Source: Halobellus captivus (GTDB taxonomy: Archaea > Halobacteriota > Halobacteria > Halobacteriales > Haloferacaceae). Taken from it: 64,000 bases of DNA. Every line of letters begins with the position of its first letter. Position 1 is the stretch's first letter. The stretch is taken from the NCBI RefSeq assembly GCF_003697845.1, contig NZ_RDQE01000001.1:248001-312000 (forward strand), read 5' to 3'. Below are positions 1-7,641 of the stretch, piece by piece. The position numbers and the translations under genes were made by a program. Under the pieces are notes generated by a model that had not been told where the DNA came from, made no database searches, and worked only from the letters and a program-made list of their open reading frames with translations.

Positions 1-122
1 GTCGGTGAACCGCTCGCTCGCGCTCGCGGATGCTCACTACAGGCGAAGCCACGAACGATCCGGATTGCGGTGGCGTCGCCGGCGCTTCGCGCCGGCTTCA
101 AGCGAGAGCTCTGCTCTCACCC
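1..122. other. Noncoding, hairpin-rich left edge
   Basis: No credible gene is visible. The stretch holds two local hairpins: GCCGGCGC (78-85) pairing with GCGCCGGC (89-96) across a 3-base loop, and GAGAG (104-108) pairing with CTCTC (114-118). These run directly into the dispersed repeat that starts near 123. Open frames here have low-complexity Arg/Ala/Pro translations and occur on both strands, which is typical of GC-rich noncoding DNA. Confidence 0.5.
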
Positions 123-200
123 TGCGCCTGCGAGTGCCCGGGAGGGCACGAGCAGCCCGCGAGGCTGGGGAGGCGTGAGGTGCGGTGTGGGGTGGGACTC
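123..200 (+). repeat. Dispersed intergenic repeat, copy A (short form)
   Basis: Short form of the repeat also found near 1364, 10630 and 49893. It begins with GCCTGCGAG, followed by a hairpin with arms GTGCCC/GGGCAC (134-149) and then GAGC. The large second hairpin present in the other copies is missing. It ends with the conserved G-rich core (161-183), which contains GGGGAGGCGTGAGGTGC. The G-rich strand is the + strand, pointing toward the gene at 652. Runs of G downstream (GTGTGGGGTGGG) could favour a two-tetrad quadruplex. Function unknown. Confidence 0.75.
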
Positions 201-207
201 AAAGGGG

Positions 208-303
208 CAGTCGCGAGGAGCGCGCAGGCGACGTAAGCACCACAGGGAGCGAGCAACGCGAGCGACCGAGGAGCACAACGAGCGTGCGCGCTCCTCGCGA
301 CTG
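208..303 (+). repeat. Long inverted repeat, 18-bp perfect arms
   Basis: The left arm (208-225) reads CAGTCGCGAGGAGCGCGC and the right arm (286-303) is its exact reverse complement. They are separated by 60 bases of GC-rich sequence with no reading frame I trust. It follows directly on repeat copy A. Copy C also has a GCAGTC motif at the same relative place, so this may be an extended 3' part of the same element. An RNA from this region would fold into a strong stem. Confidence 0.7.
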
Positions 304-603
304 GGGCTTTGGGCGTGTTCTTCGCAGTCGACTTCACCGCGCCACCAACGAGGTCTCCTCGATCACACGATCCGTACTACAAGCACGCTCGATCTACCGG
401 ATGACCTTGGATAGTACGAGGTGAAACCAACGGGTCGTGAAGCGTTCTATGAGACTCTCCCGATCGCCTTCGTCCGAACATGATCGATCAGTATATATCA
501 TAATACATATTATTCCGTATCCAGTACCATGGTATCTCTTACATGGTGTTATCGTGTGTTTCAGACCATCTAAATGAATGAGATACGTTACCTCTTATCA
601 AAA
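304..603. other. AT-rich noncoding region with inverted repeats
   Basis: Composition drops sharply in AT content terms from about 480 onward: this is an AT-rich island with several TATA-like tracts (for example around 491-515). GTATCTC at 532-538 is the reverse complement of GAGATAC at 580-586. No tRNA or gene is recognisable. It probably carries regulatory DNA for the gene at 652, but this is inference. Confidence 0.4.
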
Positions 604-627
604 CATATTTGAAATATGAAAGTTTAT
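604..627 (+). promoter_or_regulatory. Palindrome and TATA box ahead of gene 652
   Basis: CATATTT-G-AAATATG (604-618) is a perfect 15-base palindrome. TTTAT at 623-627 follows and sits 27 bases before the ATG at 652, the spacing expected for a leaderless archaeal transcript. The palindrome lies just upstream of the TATA element, where a regulator or TFB would contact DNA. Operator role is inferred. Confidence 0.45.
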
Positions 628-651
628 CCCCGCTCGACACGAAGGGACGGT

Positions 652-921
652 ATGGTAGCACCAACTGACCGATCATCGGCCCGCACGTCCAGACTCACCA
701 CCACGTCACCCCCGCTCATCGACTCGCTCGCGGTACTCGCGGGATTCCTCGCGGTCGTGTTCGGTGCGCTCCTGGCCATCGAACACCCGGTCGCCGTCGC
801 GGCCGCGTTCACCGTCGTCGGCACCGCGGTAGTCGTTCGCCACCTGTTTTCCACGTGGATGACTTCGACGCGACCGGTCCGGACCGTCCGGTTCGGTCCG
901 CGCCGCCGCTACCGGCTGTAG
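652..921 (+). CDS. Small two-helix membrane protein, unknown function
   Basis: An 89-residue protein. A polar N-terminus rich in Ser/Thr is followed by two hydrophobic segments at about residues 25-43 and 45-63, then a strongly basic tail rich in Arg. The helices are joined by a very short turn (EHP), which suggests a hairpin with both ends on the same side, probably cytoplasmic because the tail is positive. I chose the ATG at 652 because a TATA element lies 27 bases upstream. An in-frame ATG at 616 would add 12 residues but falls inside the upstream palindrome. No family recognised. The neighbours give no functional hint. Confidence 0.6.
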   Translation: MVAPTDRSSARTSRLTTTSPPLIDSLAVLAGFLAVVFGALLAIEHPVAVAAAFTVVGTAVVVRHLFSTWMTSTRPVRTVRFGPRRRYRL

Positions 922-1038
922 GACCGCGTTTCACGGCCCGTAGAACGACGTTTCGACGAGAGACCGGTTCGAACGACGCGATCTTCCGGCTTTTCCGGCT
1001 TTCCCGGCCTTCCGCCCCGTAGCGGTGGTTCCGTCCGG

Positions 1039-1296
1039 TCAGCCCCAGTGCCAGAAGGAGTTCCGGTCCTCGTCGACCGGCTCGGTCCGCTCGCGGAGGT
1101 CGGCGACGTCGCCGGCGGTCGGTTCCGTGTCCTCGGGTAACGACTCCATACACTCGAAACAGAGGAAGAACTCGGAGCCGTCGGCGAGTTCCAGGGTCAT
1201 GCCCTGCGTCGACTCGAACGCGAAGTTCCAGAGGTCGCCGATCCCGCCGGCGATCCTGACGGACCGCTCACAGACATCACACGCCTCCGAGGCCAT
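1039..1296 (-). CDS. Small CXXC zinc-ribbon-like protein
   Basis: An 85-residue acidic protein with two CXXC motifs, C6-x2-C9 and C46-x2-C49, placed as in treble-clef or ribbon zinc-binding folds. The start is the ATG immediately before the first Cys motif. A longer reading frame upstream is only the translation of the intergenic repeat (copy B) and is rejected. Small haloarchaeal zinc-ribbon proteins of this shape are common and mostly uncharacterised. Nucleic-acid or protein binding is the usual guess. The G-rich core of repeat copy B ends about 70 bases before its start codon, on the same strand. Confidence 0.7.
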   Translation of the reverse strand: MASEACDVCERSVRIAGGIGDLWNFAFESTQGMTLELADGSEFFLCFECMESLPEDTEPTAGDVADLRERTEPVDEDRNSFWHWG

Positions 1297-1363
1297 GCCG
1301 GGCCTTGTCGGCCGGACGGTTAAGACGTGTCGGCCGCGGGCGGAGTCGACGGATCGGACGATC

Positions 1364-1497
1364 CCGCACCTCACGCCTCCCCAACCTCGGCCGGCGGCGG
1401 CCGCGGGACCGCACCGCGTCGCGGCCGCCGCCGACCTCCCTCGCGCGGGCCGGCTCGCGCCCTGGCGGGCGCTCACGGGCACGCGCCACCGCACCTA
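1364..1497 (-). repeat. Dispersed intergenic repeat, copy B (long form)
   Basis: Read on the minus strand it contains, in order, GTGAG, a hairpin with arms GCGCCC/GGGCGC (1457-1472), a GAGC motif, a second long GC hairpin built from CGGCGGCCGCG and its complement, and the conserved core at 1366-1388 (one base differs from the other copies, T for C after GAGG). Hairpin 1 has a different sequence from copies A and D but the same pairing. The core points toward the zinc-ribbon gene ending at 1039. Confidence 0.8.
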
Positions 1498-1531
1498 GCG
1501 ATAGGTACCACAATGGAGTTTTAGCGTCGGG

Positions 1532-2692
1532 CTATCCGCCGTCGACGTCGATCACGTGTGCGTCCGCGGGGTCGAACCCCACGACGACCGTCCCGGAGAG
1601 GGGGTCCTCGGTTCGCACGAGGAGTTCCCGGTCGCCCCACGCGAGGTGGATCCGCGTCGTCTCCCCGAGGAACTCGGCGCTCTCGACGGTCGCTTCGAGT
1701 CCGTTTTCGGTCCGGCCGACCCGCAGGTGCTGCGGGCGGACACAGAAGGCGATCCGGTCGCCGATGCCCGGGTCTCCGTCCGCACCGCGGTCGTTGCCGC
1801 CGACCGCGACGCGGAGGGTCGCGCCGTCGACGTCCACCGGGACGGAAACGGGTCCCTCCTGGTCTCCGTCCTCGTCCCCGTTCTCACCGTCGCCGGGTTC
1901 CCCCGCGACGGTCCCCTCGAACACGTTGTTGTCGCCGACGAACTCCGCGACGAACCGCGAGGCCGGCCGCCGATACACGGTTCGCGGCTCCGCCACCTGT
2001 TCGGGAGTGCCTCCGCGCATCACCGCGACCCGATCGGAGACGGAGAGCGCCTCCTCCTGGTCGTGGGTGACGTAGACGGTGGTGATCCCGAGCTCGCGCT
2101 GGATCTCCCGTACCTGGACTCGGAGGCGCTCGCGGAGGCGCGCGTCGAGCGCGCTCATCGGCTCGTCGAGGAGCAGGAGGTCGGGGCCGGGCGCGAGCGC
2201 CCGTGCCATCGAGACCCGCTGTTTCTGCCCGCCCGAGAGGCTCTCCGGGTCGCGCTCTTCGGTCCCCGGGAGGTCCACGAGGTCGAGCAGCTCGCGGACG
2301 CGCTCCGCGCGGCTCACGTCGCCGGGCGGGTCCGAGAAGCGCAGCCCGTACCCCACGTTCTCGCCGACGGTCATGTGCGGGAACAGCGCGTAGTTCTGGA
2401 ACACCACGCCCACGTTTCGCCCCTCCGGCGGCACGCCGGAGACGTCGCGCCCGCCGAAGCGGACCGTTCCCGCGGTGGGCTCCTCGAAGCCCGCGATCAG
2501 CCGGAGCGTCGTCGTCTTCCCGCAGCCGGAGGGACCGACCAGCGTGAAGAACTCACCCTCCCGGATCGCGAGGTCGACGTCCTCGACGGCGACCGCCCCG
2601 TCGTAGCGTTTTCCCACGCCCTCGAGTTCGACGGCGATCGGAGGTTCGCCTTCGCCTCTCCGTTCGTCTCGCTCAGATCCCATCGTACTCAC
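1532..2692 (-). CDS. ABC transporter ATPase, thiamine-type cluster
   Basis: The ATP-hydrolysing subunit of the importer encoded with the next two genes. Its 386 residues include Walker A GPSGCGKT (53-60), Q-loop in VVFQNYALFP, signature LSGGQ (152-156), Walker B LLLLDEP (172-178) and the H-loop in VTHDQEEAL. About 140 residues after the nucleotide-binding domain form a TOBE-like C-terminal domain, as in PotA, FbpC or MalK. E. coli ThiQ is much shorter and lacks it, so I withhold the thiQ symbol. The start overlaps the end of the permease by 20 bases. An internal Met4 is an alternative start. An acidic Gly/Asp/Glu-rich stretch interrupts the C-terminal domain. Confidence 0.9.
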   Translation of the reverse strand: MSTMGSERDERRGEGEPPIAVELEGVGKRYDGAVAVEDVDLAIREGEFFTLVGPSGCGKTTTLRLIAGFEEPTAGTVRFGGRDVSGVPPEGRNVGVVFQNYALFPHMTVGENVGYGLRFSDPPGDVSRAERVRELLDLVDLPGTEERDPESLSGGQKQRVSMARALAPGPDLLLLDEPMSALDARLRERLRVQVREIQRELGITTVYVTHDQEEALSVSDRVAVMRGGTPEQVAEPRTVYRRPASRFVAEFVGDNNVFEGTVAGEPGDGENGDEDGDQEGPVSVPVDVDGATLRVAVGGNDRGADGDPGIGDRIAFCVRPQHLRVGRTENGLEATVESAEFLGETTRIHLAWGDRELLVRTEDPLSGTVVVGFDPADAHVIDVDGG

Positions 2693-4490
2693 CCCCGAGC
2701 CGCTCGATCACGACGAAGCTCAGTCCGGTCACGACGAGGAGGACGCAGCCCATCGCGGTCGCGGGTCCGAGCCGCCGCCCGATGAACCGTTCGATCGCGA
2801 CCGGCATCGTGTAGGCGTCCGCGCCGGTCGCGAGCACCACCGTCGCCGTGAACTCGCCCATCGAGATGGCGACCGCGAACGCCGCGCCGGCGACGACGCC
2901 CGGCCAGACCAGGGGAAGCTCGACGTCCCGGAGCACGCGCGCCCGAGATGCGCCGAGCGCTCGCGCCGACTCGATCAGCGACCGGTCGAGCGAATCCAGG
3001 CCGGGCGCGACCGTGCGGACGACGAACGGGTAGCCCGCCACGGCGTGGGCGGCGACGATCGCCGCCGAGCCGGCGACCGCGATCCGCCAGCCGGCGACCT
3101 CGACGCCGAAGACGAGGCCGCGGAGCAGCCCGAGCCCGACGAGGATCCCCGAGACGGCGAAGGGGGCCATCGCGACCGCGTCGACGAGCTTCCGGCCGCG
3201 GTACCGGCGCGTGGTCACGACCGCGACGACGACTCCCATCGGGAGCGCGACGAGCGCCGACGCCGCCGCGAAGACGAGCGAGTTGCGGACGGCGGGCCAC
3301 GGCCGAACCTGGAACGCCGCGCCCGTGCGCTGGCGCTCTACGAGGAACCGGTAGTGGTCGAGCGTGAGCGCCCCGTCGCCCCCGGTGACGCTCGCGAGGA
3401 CCATGGAGGCGATGGGCGCGAGGAAGACCAGCGCCGCGACGACGCCGTAGACGCCGAGCCCGAGACGCGAGAGGAGCGCTCCCGCGGTCGGCGCGGACGG
3501 GACGAGCGGTCGCCGCGGGAGCGGCCGCACGCCCCGCGAGGTCACCGTGTGTCTCGCCTCGTACCGGAGGTACGCGCCGAGCACTGCCAGCGAGATGACG
3601 AGCTCGACGACCGCGAGCGCCGCCGCCTCCGCGTAGTTCAGGTCGCGCGCGAGTCGGAAGACGAACACCTCGACGGTCGCCAGCTCGAACCCGCCGAGCG
3701 CCAACACGATCGGGAACGTCCCGAAGGTGAACACGAACGTCAGCGCCGCCCCCATCAACACCGCGGGGTACACCTGCGGGGCGACGACGTCGAGGAACGA
3801 CCGGAGCGGCCCCGCGCCGAGGCTCCGGGCGGTCTCGACCGCGCCGGCGTCGACCGACTCCCAGGCGGCCGTCGTCACTCGCGCGACGAGCGGCGCGTTG
3901 TAGAAGGCGTGGGCGATCACGATCGCCTCCAGCGAGAACATGAGCTCGACGGGACCGAGCCCGACAGCGGCGAGGAGGGCGTTCAGCGTCCCGTTCCGGC
4001 CGAAGGTGGCGACGAACCCCACCGCGACCATGATCGACGGGAGCACGAAGGGGACGATGGTGAGCGAGCGCAGCGTCCGCCGGCCGGGGAACTCGAAGCG
4101 CGCGAGCAGGTAGGCGGCCGGGAGGCCGAGCGCGACGCTCGCGAGCGTCGAGAGCGCGGCCTGGTAGGCGGTGAACCCGACGATCCCGAGCCGGCGGTCG
4201 GGAGCGACGAGCGCCCGCACGACCGCGACCGGGTCCTCGCCCGCGAACAGCCGGGCGAGCTCGCCGAAGTAGAAGGGGTCCCGCAGGAGGTCGGCGAACA
4301 CGCCGAGCGTGACCGCGCCGTCGACGACGACGGACTCGACGAGCACGGTTCCCACCGGGTAGTAGAAGACCACGGCCAACACCGCGACCGTCGCGACCGT
4401 CAGGCCGGCCAGCGCGTGTCGTTCGACCCGGTCGCGGAGCCGCGTCGCCCGTTTTCGGCCGCTTTCGAGACCGCCGGATCCGTCGCTCAC
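2673..4490 (-). CDS. thiP: Thiamine ABC transporter permease, fused double unit
   Basis: Membrane subunit of a binding-protein-dependent importer. Its 605 residues carry two homologous permease halves in one chain, as in ThiP and FbpB. Each half has the cytoplasmic loop that docks on the ATPase: one around ETARSLGAGPL and one around ESARALGASRA, near residues 219-238 and 525-545. Each half also has several hydrophobic helices. The N-terminus begins with a basic, non-cleaved segment. It starts 10 bases after the binding protein gene ends and overlaps the ATPase gene, so the three form one operon. Assignment to thiamine rests mainly on the neighbouring ThiB homologue. Confidence 0.85.
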   Translation of the reverse strand: MSDGSGGLESGRKRATRLRDRVERHALAGLTVATVAVLAVVFYYPVGTVLVESVVVDGAVTLGVFADLLRDPFYFGELARLFAGEDPVAVVRALVAPDRRLGIVGFTAYQAALSTLASVALGLPAAYLLARFEFPGRRTLRSLTIVPFVLPSIMVAVGFVATFGRNGTLNALLAAVGLGPVELMFSLEAIVIAHAFYNAPLVARVTTAAWESVDAGAVETARSLGAGPLRSFLDVVAPQVYPAVLMGAALTFVFTFGTFPIVLALGGFELATVEVFVFRLARDLNYAEAAALAVVELVISLAVLGAYLRYEARHTVTSRGVRPLPRRPLVPSAPTAGALLSRLGLGVYGVVAALVFLAPIASMVLASVTGGDGALTLDHYRFLVERQRTGAAFQVRPWPAVRNSLVFAAASALVALPMGVVVAVVTTRRYRGRKLVDAVAMAPFAVSGILVGLGLLRGLVFGVEVAGWRIAVAGSAAIVAAHAVAGYPFVVRTVAPGLDSLDRSLIESARALGASRARVLRDVELPLVWPGVVAGAAFAVAISMGEFTATVVLATGADAYTMPVAIERFIGRRLGPATAMGCVLLVVTGLSFVVIERLGGEYDGI

Positions 4491-4500
4491 GGTTCCGGGT

Positions 4501-5742
4501 TCAGTTGCCCGCGAACTGCCGTTCCCACTCGGAGATCCATCCGTCGAGCGACCCTTGGAGCTGGTCGTACGTGAACGTGACCGGTTCGGCGGGCTCCTGG
4601 GCCAGCTCGGCGTAGTCCTCGGGGAGTTCCGCGGTGTCGGTCGCGGGGAACGCCACGTTGCGCTGGGCTATCTCCCCCTGTACGTCGGGTTCGAGCATGA
4701 ACGACATGAACTCCCGCGCGAGGTCGGGCTCGTCGGCGTCGGCGAAGACCGCCATCCCTTCCGGGGTCGCGTACGCCTGGTCGTTCAGGAATTGAATCCG
4801 GTGTTCCTCGAGATTTGCGCCCTCCATGTCCGCGAACACCTGGTCGGTGGAGTAGGAGACGACGATCGGTGCCTCCCCCTCCGACCACGAGGTGTACGCG
4901 TCGTCCCAGGAACCGAGCACGCGGACGTCGTTGTCCTGGAGCTCCGCCCAGTAGTCGAGGTAGTCGTAGTCGGGGTCGCCGTCGTCGCCCTCGACGGCCT
5001 CGCCCTCCCCGTCGCCGGCGACCCCCCCGTCGCCGAACCGGGCGACCGTGTGCAGCATGAACGCCCGGCCGGTCGAGGAGCCGCCGGGGTTCTGGGCGAT
5101 CAGGTCGCCGCGGTGCTCCTCCGCGAGCAGCCCCTCGAACGTCTCGGGAGCCTCCGTCTCGGTGCCGTCGTACACGAGGCTGACGTAGCCGGTGTCGAAC
5201 GGGACCGCCCGCTCGAAGGGGTCGAACCGGAGCCCCTCCCGGACCGCGTCGCTTCCCTCGACCTCGCCGGCGGACGCGAAGAGGTCGTCGTCGACCTCCT
5301 CGTCGACCCGGACCAGGTCCTCGGCGGTGAGCCCGACGTAGAGGTCGGCGTCGATAGACGCGCCGGAGGCGGCACGCTCGACGTAGTAGTTCACCTCGTT
5401 GTCGGGCGTCGCCCACTCCAACTCGGCGTCGACGCGCGACTCGAACTCCTCTTTCAGCCACTCGCCCGGGCTCACGGAGGGCGCGTCGATGAACGCCCCG
5501 TAGGTCGCGACCGTCAGCGTCGGCGTCTCGCTTTCGCCGTCGTCGTCCGCGCCCCCGCCGCTTCCCCCGTCGTCGCTTCCCCCGTCGTCGCTACCGTCGC
5601 CGTCGGTTTCCCCGTCGTCCGCCGTCCGCTCCGCGCTACAGCCCGCCAACCCCGCCACGCCCGCCGCACCCCCGAGCGCGAGGAACCGTCGCCGCGTGTG
5701 TCGGTCCGCCGATCGGTCGGTCTCGGTCGCGTCGTGTGTCAT
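4501..5742 (-). CDS. thiB: Thiamine-binding lipoprotein of ABC importer
   Basis: A 413-residue Tat-exported lipoprotein: TRRRFLALGG, then a hydrophobic stretch ending in LAGC, then a Asp/Gly/Ser-rich linker. The mature part matches the E. coli TbpA/ThiB pattern throughout: LTVATYGAF at the start, VPFDTGYVSLVYD, NPGGSSTGRAF, GSWDDAYTSWSEGEAPIVVSY, and the terminal GWISEWERQF. It should capture thiamine or its phosphates outside the cell and deliver them to the ThiP homologue. A 20-residue acidic Gly/Asp/Glu insertion near the middle is not in the bacterial protein. The ATG at 5742 has a TATA box 28 bases upstream. A longer upstream frame is antisense to a neighbouring gene and is rejected. Confidence 0.88.
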   Translation of the reverse strand: MTHDATETDRSADRHTRRRFLALGGAAGVAGLAGCSAERTADDGETDGDGSDDGGSDDGGSGGGADDDGESETPTLTVATYGAFIDAPSVSPGEWLKEEFESRVDAELEWATPDNEVNYYVERAASGASIDADLYVGLTAEDLVRVDEEVDDDLFASAGEVEGSDAVREGLRFDPFERAVPFDTGYVSLVYDGTETEAPETFEGLLAEEHRGDLIAQNPGGSSTGRAFMLHTVARFGDGGVAGDGEGEAVEGDDGDPDYDYLDYWAELQDNDVRVLGSWDDAYTSWSEGEAPIVVSYSTDQVFADMEGANLEEHRIQFLNDQAYATPEGMAVFADADEPDLAREFMSFMLEPDVQGEIAQRNVAFPATDTAELPEDYAELAQEPAEPVTFTYDQLQGSLDGWISEWERQFAGN

Positions 5743-5765
5743 TACCTGGTTGTTGTACTGGGTGG

Positions 5766-5773
5766 TTACATAA
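5766..5773 (-). promoter_or_regulatory. TATA box for thiB operon
   Basis: TTATGTAA on the minus strand, centred 28 bases upstream of the thiB ATG, predicts a leaderless mRNA. There is therefore no room for a THI-box riboswitch in the transcript, and any thiamine control must act on the DNA. Confidence 0.65.
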
Positions 5774-5851
5774 GGGATCCGTGTCGACGGCGGTATCGGA
5801 TCTGATACCGTTGCCGACACCGCTTTCCCCCGACGCGACCTCCGGACTCGT

Positions 5852-6673
5852 ATGACCGACGAACGGGCGGAACGAACTGACGGGGTCACGCGGCGACGGT
5901 TCCTCGCCGGGGGCGCGAGCGCCGCGGCGGTCGGGCTCGCCGGCTGTCTCGGCACCCGCGACGGGCCGGTGCCGGCACCGACGGTGACGAGCGACCGCAT
6001 CGACGACGGGTGGCGGCTGCTCGAGGAGTCCGAGAGCACGGTCTTCGAGGAGGCGTTCGGTCCGGTCACCGTGCGGGCGATCGAGCACACCCGCGCGTAC
6101 GAGTACGTCTCCGTCGCCGACGCGCTCTCGGGGACGTTCGACGCCGGCGGCTCGCCGGTCGTCTTCTTCTCGACCCGGATCGACCTCCGACCCGCGATCG
6201 ACACGCTCCCGGGCGGCGTCGGCCGCGATCGGCTGATGGGGGAGGTCGAGACCGCCGCGCTCGACGCGTTCCGGGGGCAGTTGCGGTCGAGCGGGATCGA
6301 GGGGATCGAGGTCGTCGAGGAGGGAACGACGACGGTCGAGACCGGCCACACCGCGACGGCGTGGCGGCTGACGGGCGAGTTCGCCTTCGAGGGCGAGCTC
6401 CCCCTGCCGGACGGGTCGACGACGACGATCGACGAGACCGCGGAGATCGAGGCTCGACTCGGCGTCTGGCACGACGGGACCGACGTGCTCGTCGCCGGCG
6501 GGGCGTACCCGACGGAGCCGCTCTCGGACGCGATAGACGAGGCGCTCCCCGACGCGATCGACGCCGAGACGGTGCTCGACGCGACGACCGACGAGGAGAC
6601 CGCGGCGGCGCTCTCGACCGAGCCCGAGACCTTCGACGAGGAGATCGACGCGCTGCTCGTCTCGGTGGAGTGA
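5852..6673 (+). CDS. Tat-exported lipoprotein, unknown function
   Basis: A 273-residue protein with a clear Tat lipoprotein signal (RRRFLAGG, hydrophobic run, LAGC with the lipid-attached Cys near residue 32). The remainder is acidic and mostly beta-rich in character, with no catalytic motif I recognise. It resembles the general layout of haloarchaeal lipoproteins grouped as DUF6517, but that is a weak memory-based suggestion. It is divergent from the thiamine transporter, 109 bases away, so the two could share regulation, though nothing in the sequence shows a link. The start is chosen for the RR motif at positions 14-16. Confidence 0.75.
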   Translation: MTDERAERTDGVTRRRFLAGGASAAAVGLAGCLGTRDGPVPAPTVTSDRIDDGWRLLEESESTVFEEAFGPVTVRAIEHTRAYEYVSVADALSGTFDAGGSPVVFFSTRIDLRPAIDTLPGGVGRDRLMGEVETAALDAFRGQLRSSGIEGIEVVEEGTTTVETGHTATAWRLTGEFAFEGELPLPDGSTTTIDETAEIEARLGVWHDGTDVLVAGGAYPTEPLSDAIDEALPDAIDAETVLDATTDEETAAALSTEPETFDEEIDALLVSVE

Positions 6674-6748
6674 CCCGCCCGATCGAGAGGCGCGTTCGGA
6701 GCCCGCCGAACCGACCCGTTTAATCGGCGGCCGCGACTGGCATTCGAT

Positions 6749-7495
6749 ATGAGTCGAACCCGTTTCTCCGAGTTCGAGGTGATCCCCGCGGTCGACGTCC
6801 AGGACGGCGAGGTCGTCCAGCTCGTCGGCGGCGAGCGCGGCACGGGCAAACGCTACGGCGACCCGGTCGAGGCGGCGTCGAACTGGGTCGACGCGGGCGC
6901 ACGAACGCTCCACCTGGTCGACCTCGACGGCGCGTTCGAGGGCGAGCGCGCCAACGCCGACGCGATCGAGGCGGTCGTCGACGCCGTCGACGAGGGGATC
7001 GGCCTCCAGCTCGGCGGGGGGATCCGGACCGCGGACGACGCCCGCGGGCTGCTGGACGCGGGCATCGATCGCGTGATCCTCGGTACCGCCGCGGTCGAGA
7101 ACCCGGATATCGTCGAGGAGATAAGCGGGACGCACCCGGGGAGCGTCGTCGTGGGACTCGACGCGAAGGAGGGAGAGGTCGTCGTCTCGGGCTGGACCGA
7201 GGGGACCGGCCTCGATCCCGCCGAGGCCGCCGCGCGCTACGAGGACCTGGGCACGGGCGCGGTCCTCTTCACGAACGTCGACGTCGAGGGCCAATTGTCG
7301 GGGATCGACCGCGAGGCGGTCTCGAGCGTGGTCGACGCGGTCGAGATCCCCGTGATCGCCTCGGGCGGCGTGGCAAGCGTCGACGACGTGGTCGCGCTGA
7401 AGGAGGCGGGCGCGGCGGCGGTCGTGGTGGGAACCGCGCTGTACGAGGGAGAGTTCACGCTGCGGGAGGCGCAGGCGGCCGCCGACGCGGTCTGA
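6749..7495 (+). CDS. hisA: HisA, phosphoribosylformimino-AICAR-P isomerase
   Basis: Catalyses the Amadori rearrangement of ProFAR to PRFAR in histidine biosynthesis. The 248-residue protein is a TIM barrel with internal half-barrel symmetry: VIPAVDVQDG near the start (catalytic Asp16), FTNVDVEGQL in the second half (second catalytic Asp), and phosphate loops QLGGGIRT and ASGGVAS. Length is normal. hisB lies 2.5 kb downstream, not in the same operon. The stop codon lies at the outer edge of an inverted repeat that may be a small mobile element. Confidence 0.96.
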   Translation: MSRTRFSEFEVIPAVDVQDGEVVQLVGGERGTGKRYGDPVEAASNWVDAGARTLHLVDLDGAFEGERANADAIEAVVDAVDEGIGLQLGGGIRTADDARGLLDAGIDRVILGTAAVENPDIVEEISGTHPGSVVVGLDAKEGEVVVSGWTEGTGLDPAEAAARYEDLGTGAVLFTNVDVEGQLSGIDREAVSSVVDAVEIPVIASGGVASVDDVVALKEAGAAAVVVGTALYEGEFTLREAQAAADAV

Positions 7496-7604
7496 TAGTG
7501 ATTACTGCGAATAGTTTCGTGAAGGGTGTCGAAAAACGCCGATTCGGTACCGTTCATCATCGATCCGGATCGTTACGGCGGTACGAACTCGCAGTAATCA
7601 CTAT
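7495..7604. mobile_element. MITE-like element with 16-bp terminal inverted repeats
   Basis: ATAGTGATTACTGCGA (7495-7510) and its perfect reverse complement (7589-7604) bracket 78 bases of noncoding DNA. If the ends are taken as GTGATTACTGCGA, the element is about 104 bases and is flanked on both sides by TA, the target duplication of IS630/Tc1-mariner type elements. It has no gene. The alternative is a transcription-end structure for hisA. The left arm begins inside the hisA stop codon. Confidence 0.55.
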
Positions 7605-7641
7605 GAGGCGGAGGGTCACCGCGAACCGGTCCCGTCGCCGG

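Noticed and set aside
1-600. tRNA or rRNA in the structured left edge
   Set aside because: No acceptor stem, T-loop GTTCRA motif or rRNA signature is visible.
1025-1498. 157-codon frame through repeat copy B on the plus strand, and similar frames in copies A, C and D
   Set aside because: They are translations of the dispersed repeat and have shared low-complexity residues (HLTPPQPRPAAAA) in unrelated places. Such frames are commonly mis-annotated as proteins.
3045-4574. Long open frame opposite thiP and other long antisense frames (for example 1556-2785, 8133-10016, 14977-18117, 26623-28134, 61564-63411)
   Set aside because: They are antisense shadows in GC-rich DNA, with repetitive Arg/Asp/Glu/Gly composition and no domain, while the opposite strand has clear families.
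5743-5851. THI-box riboswitch ahead of thiB
   Set aside because: The TATA box leaves no leader, and no thi-box consensus (CTGAGA, GAACCTGATC-like) is present.
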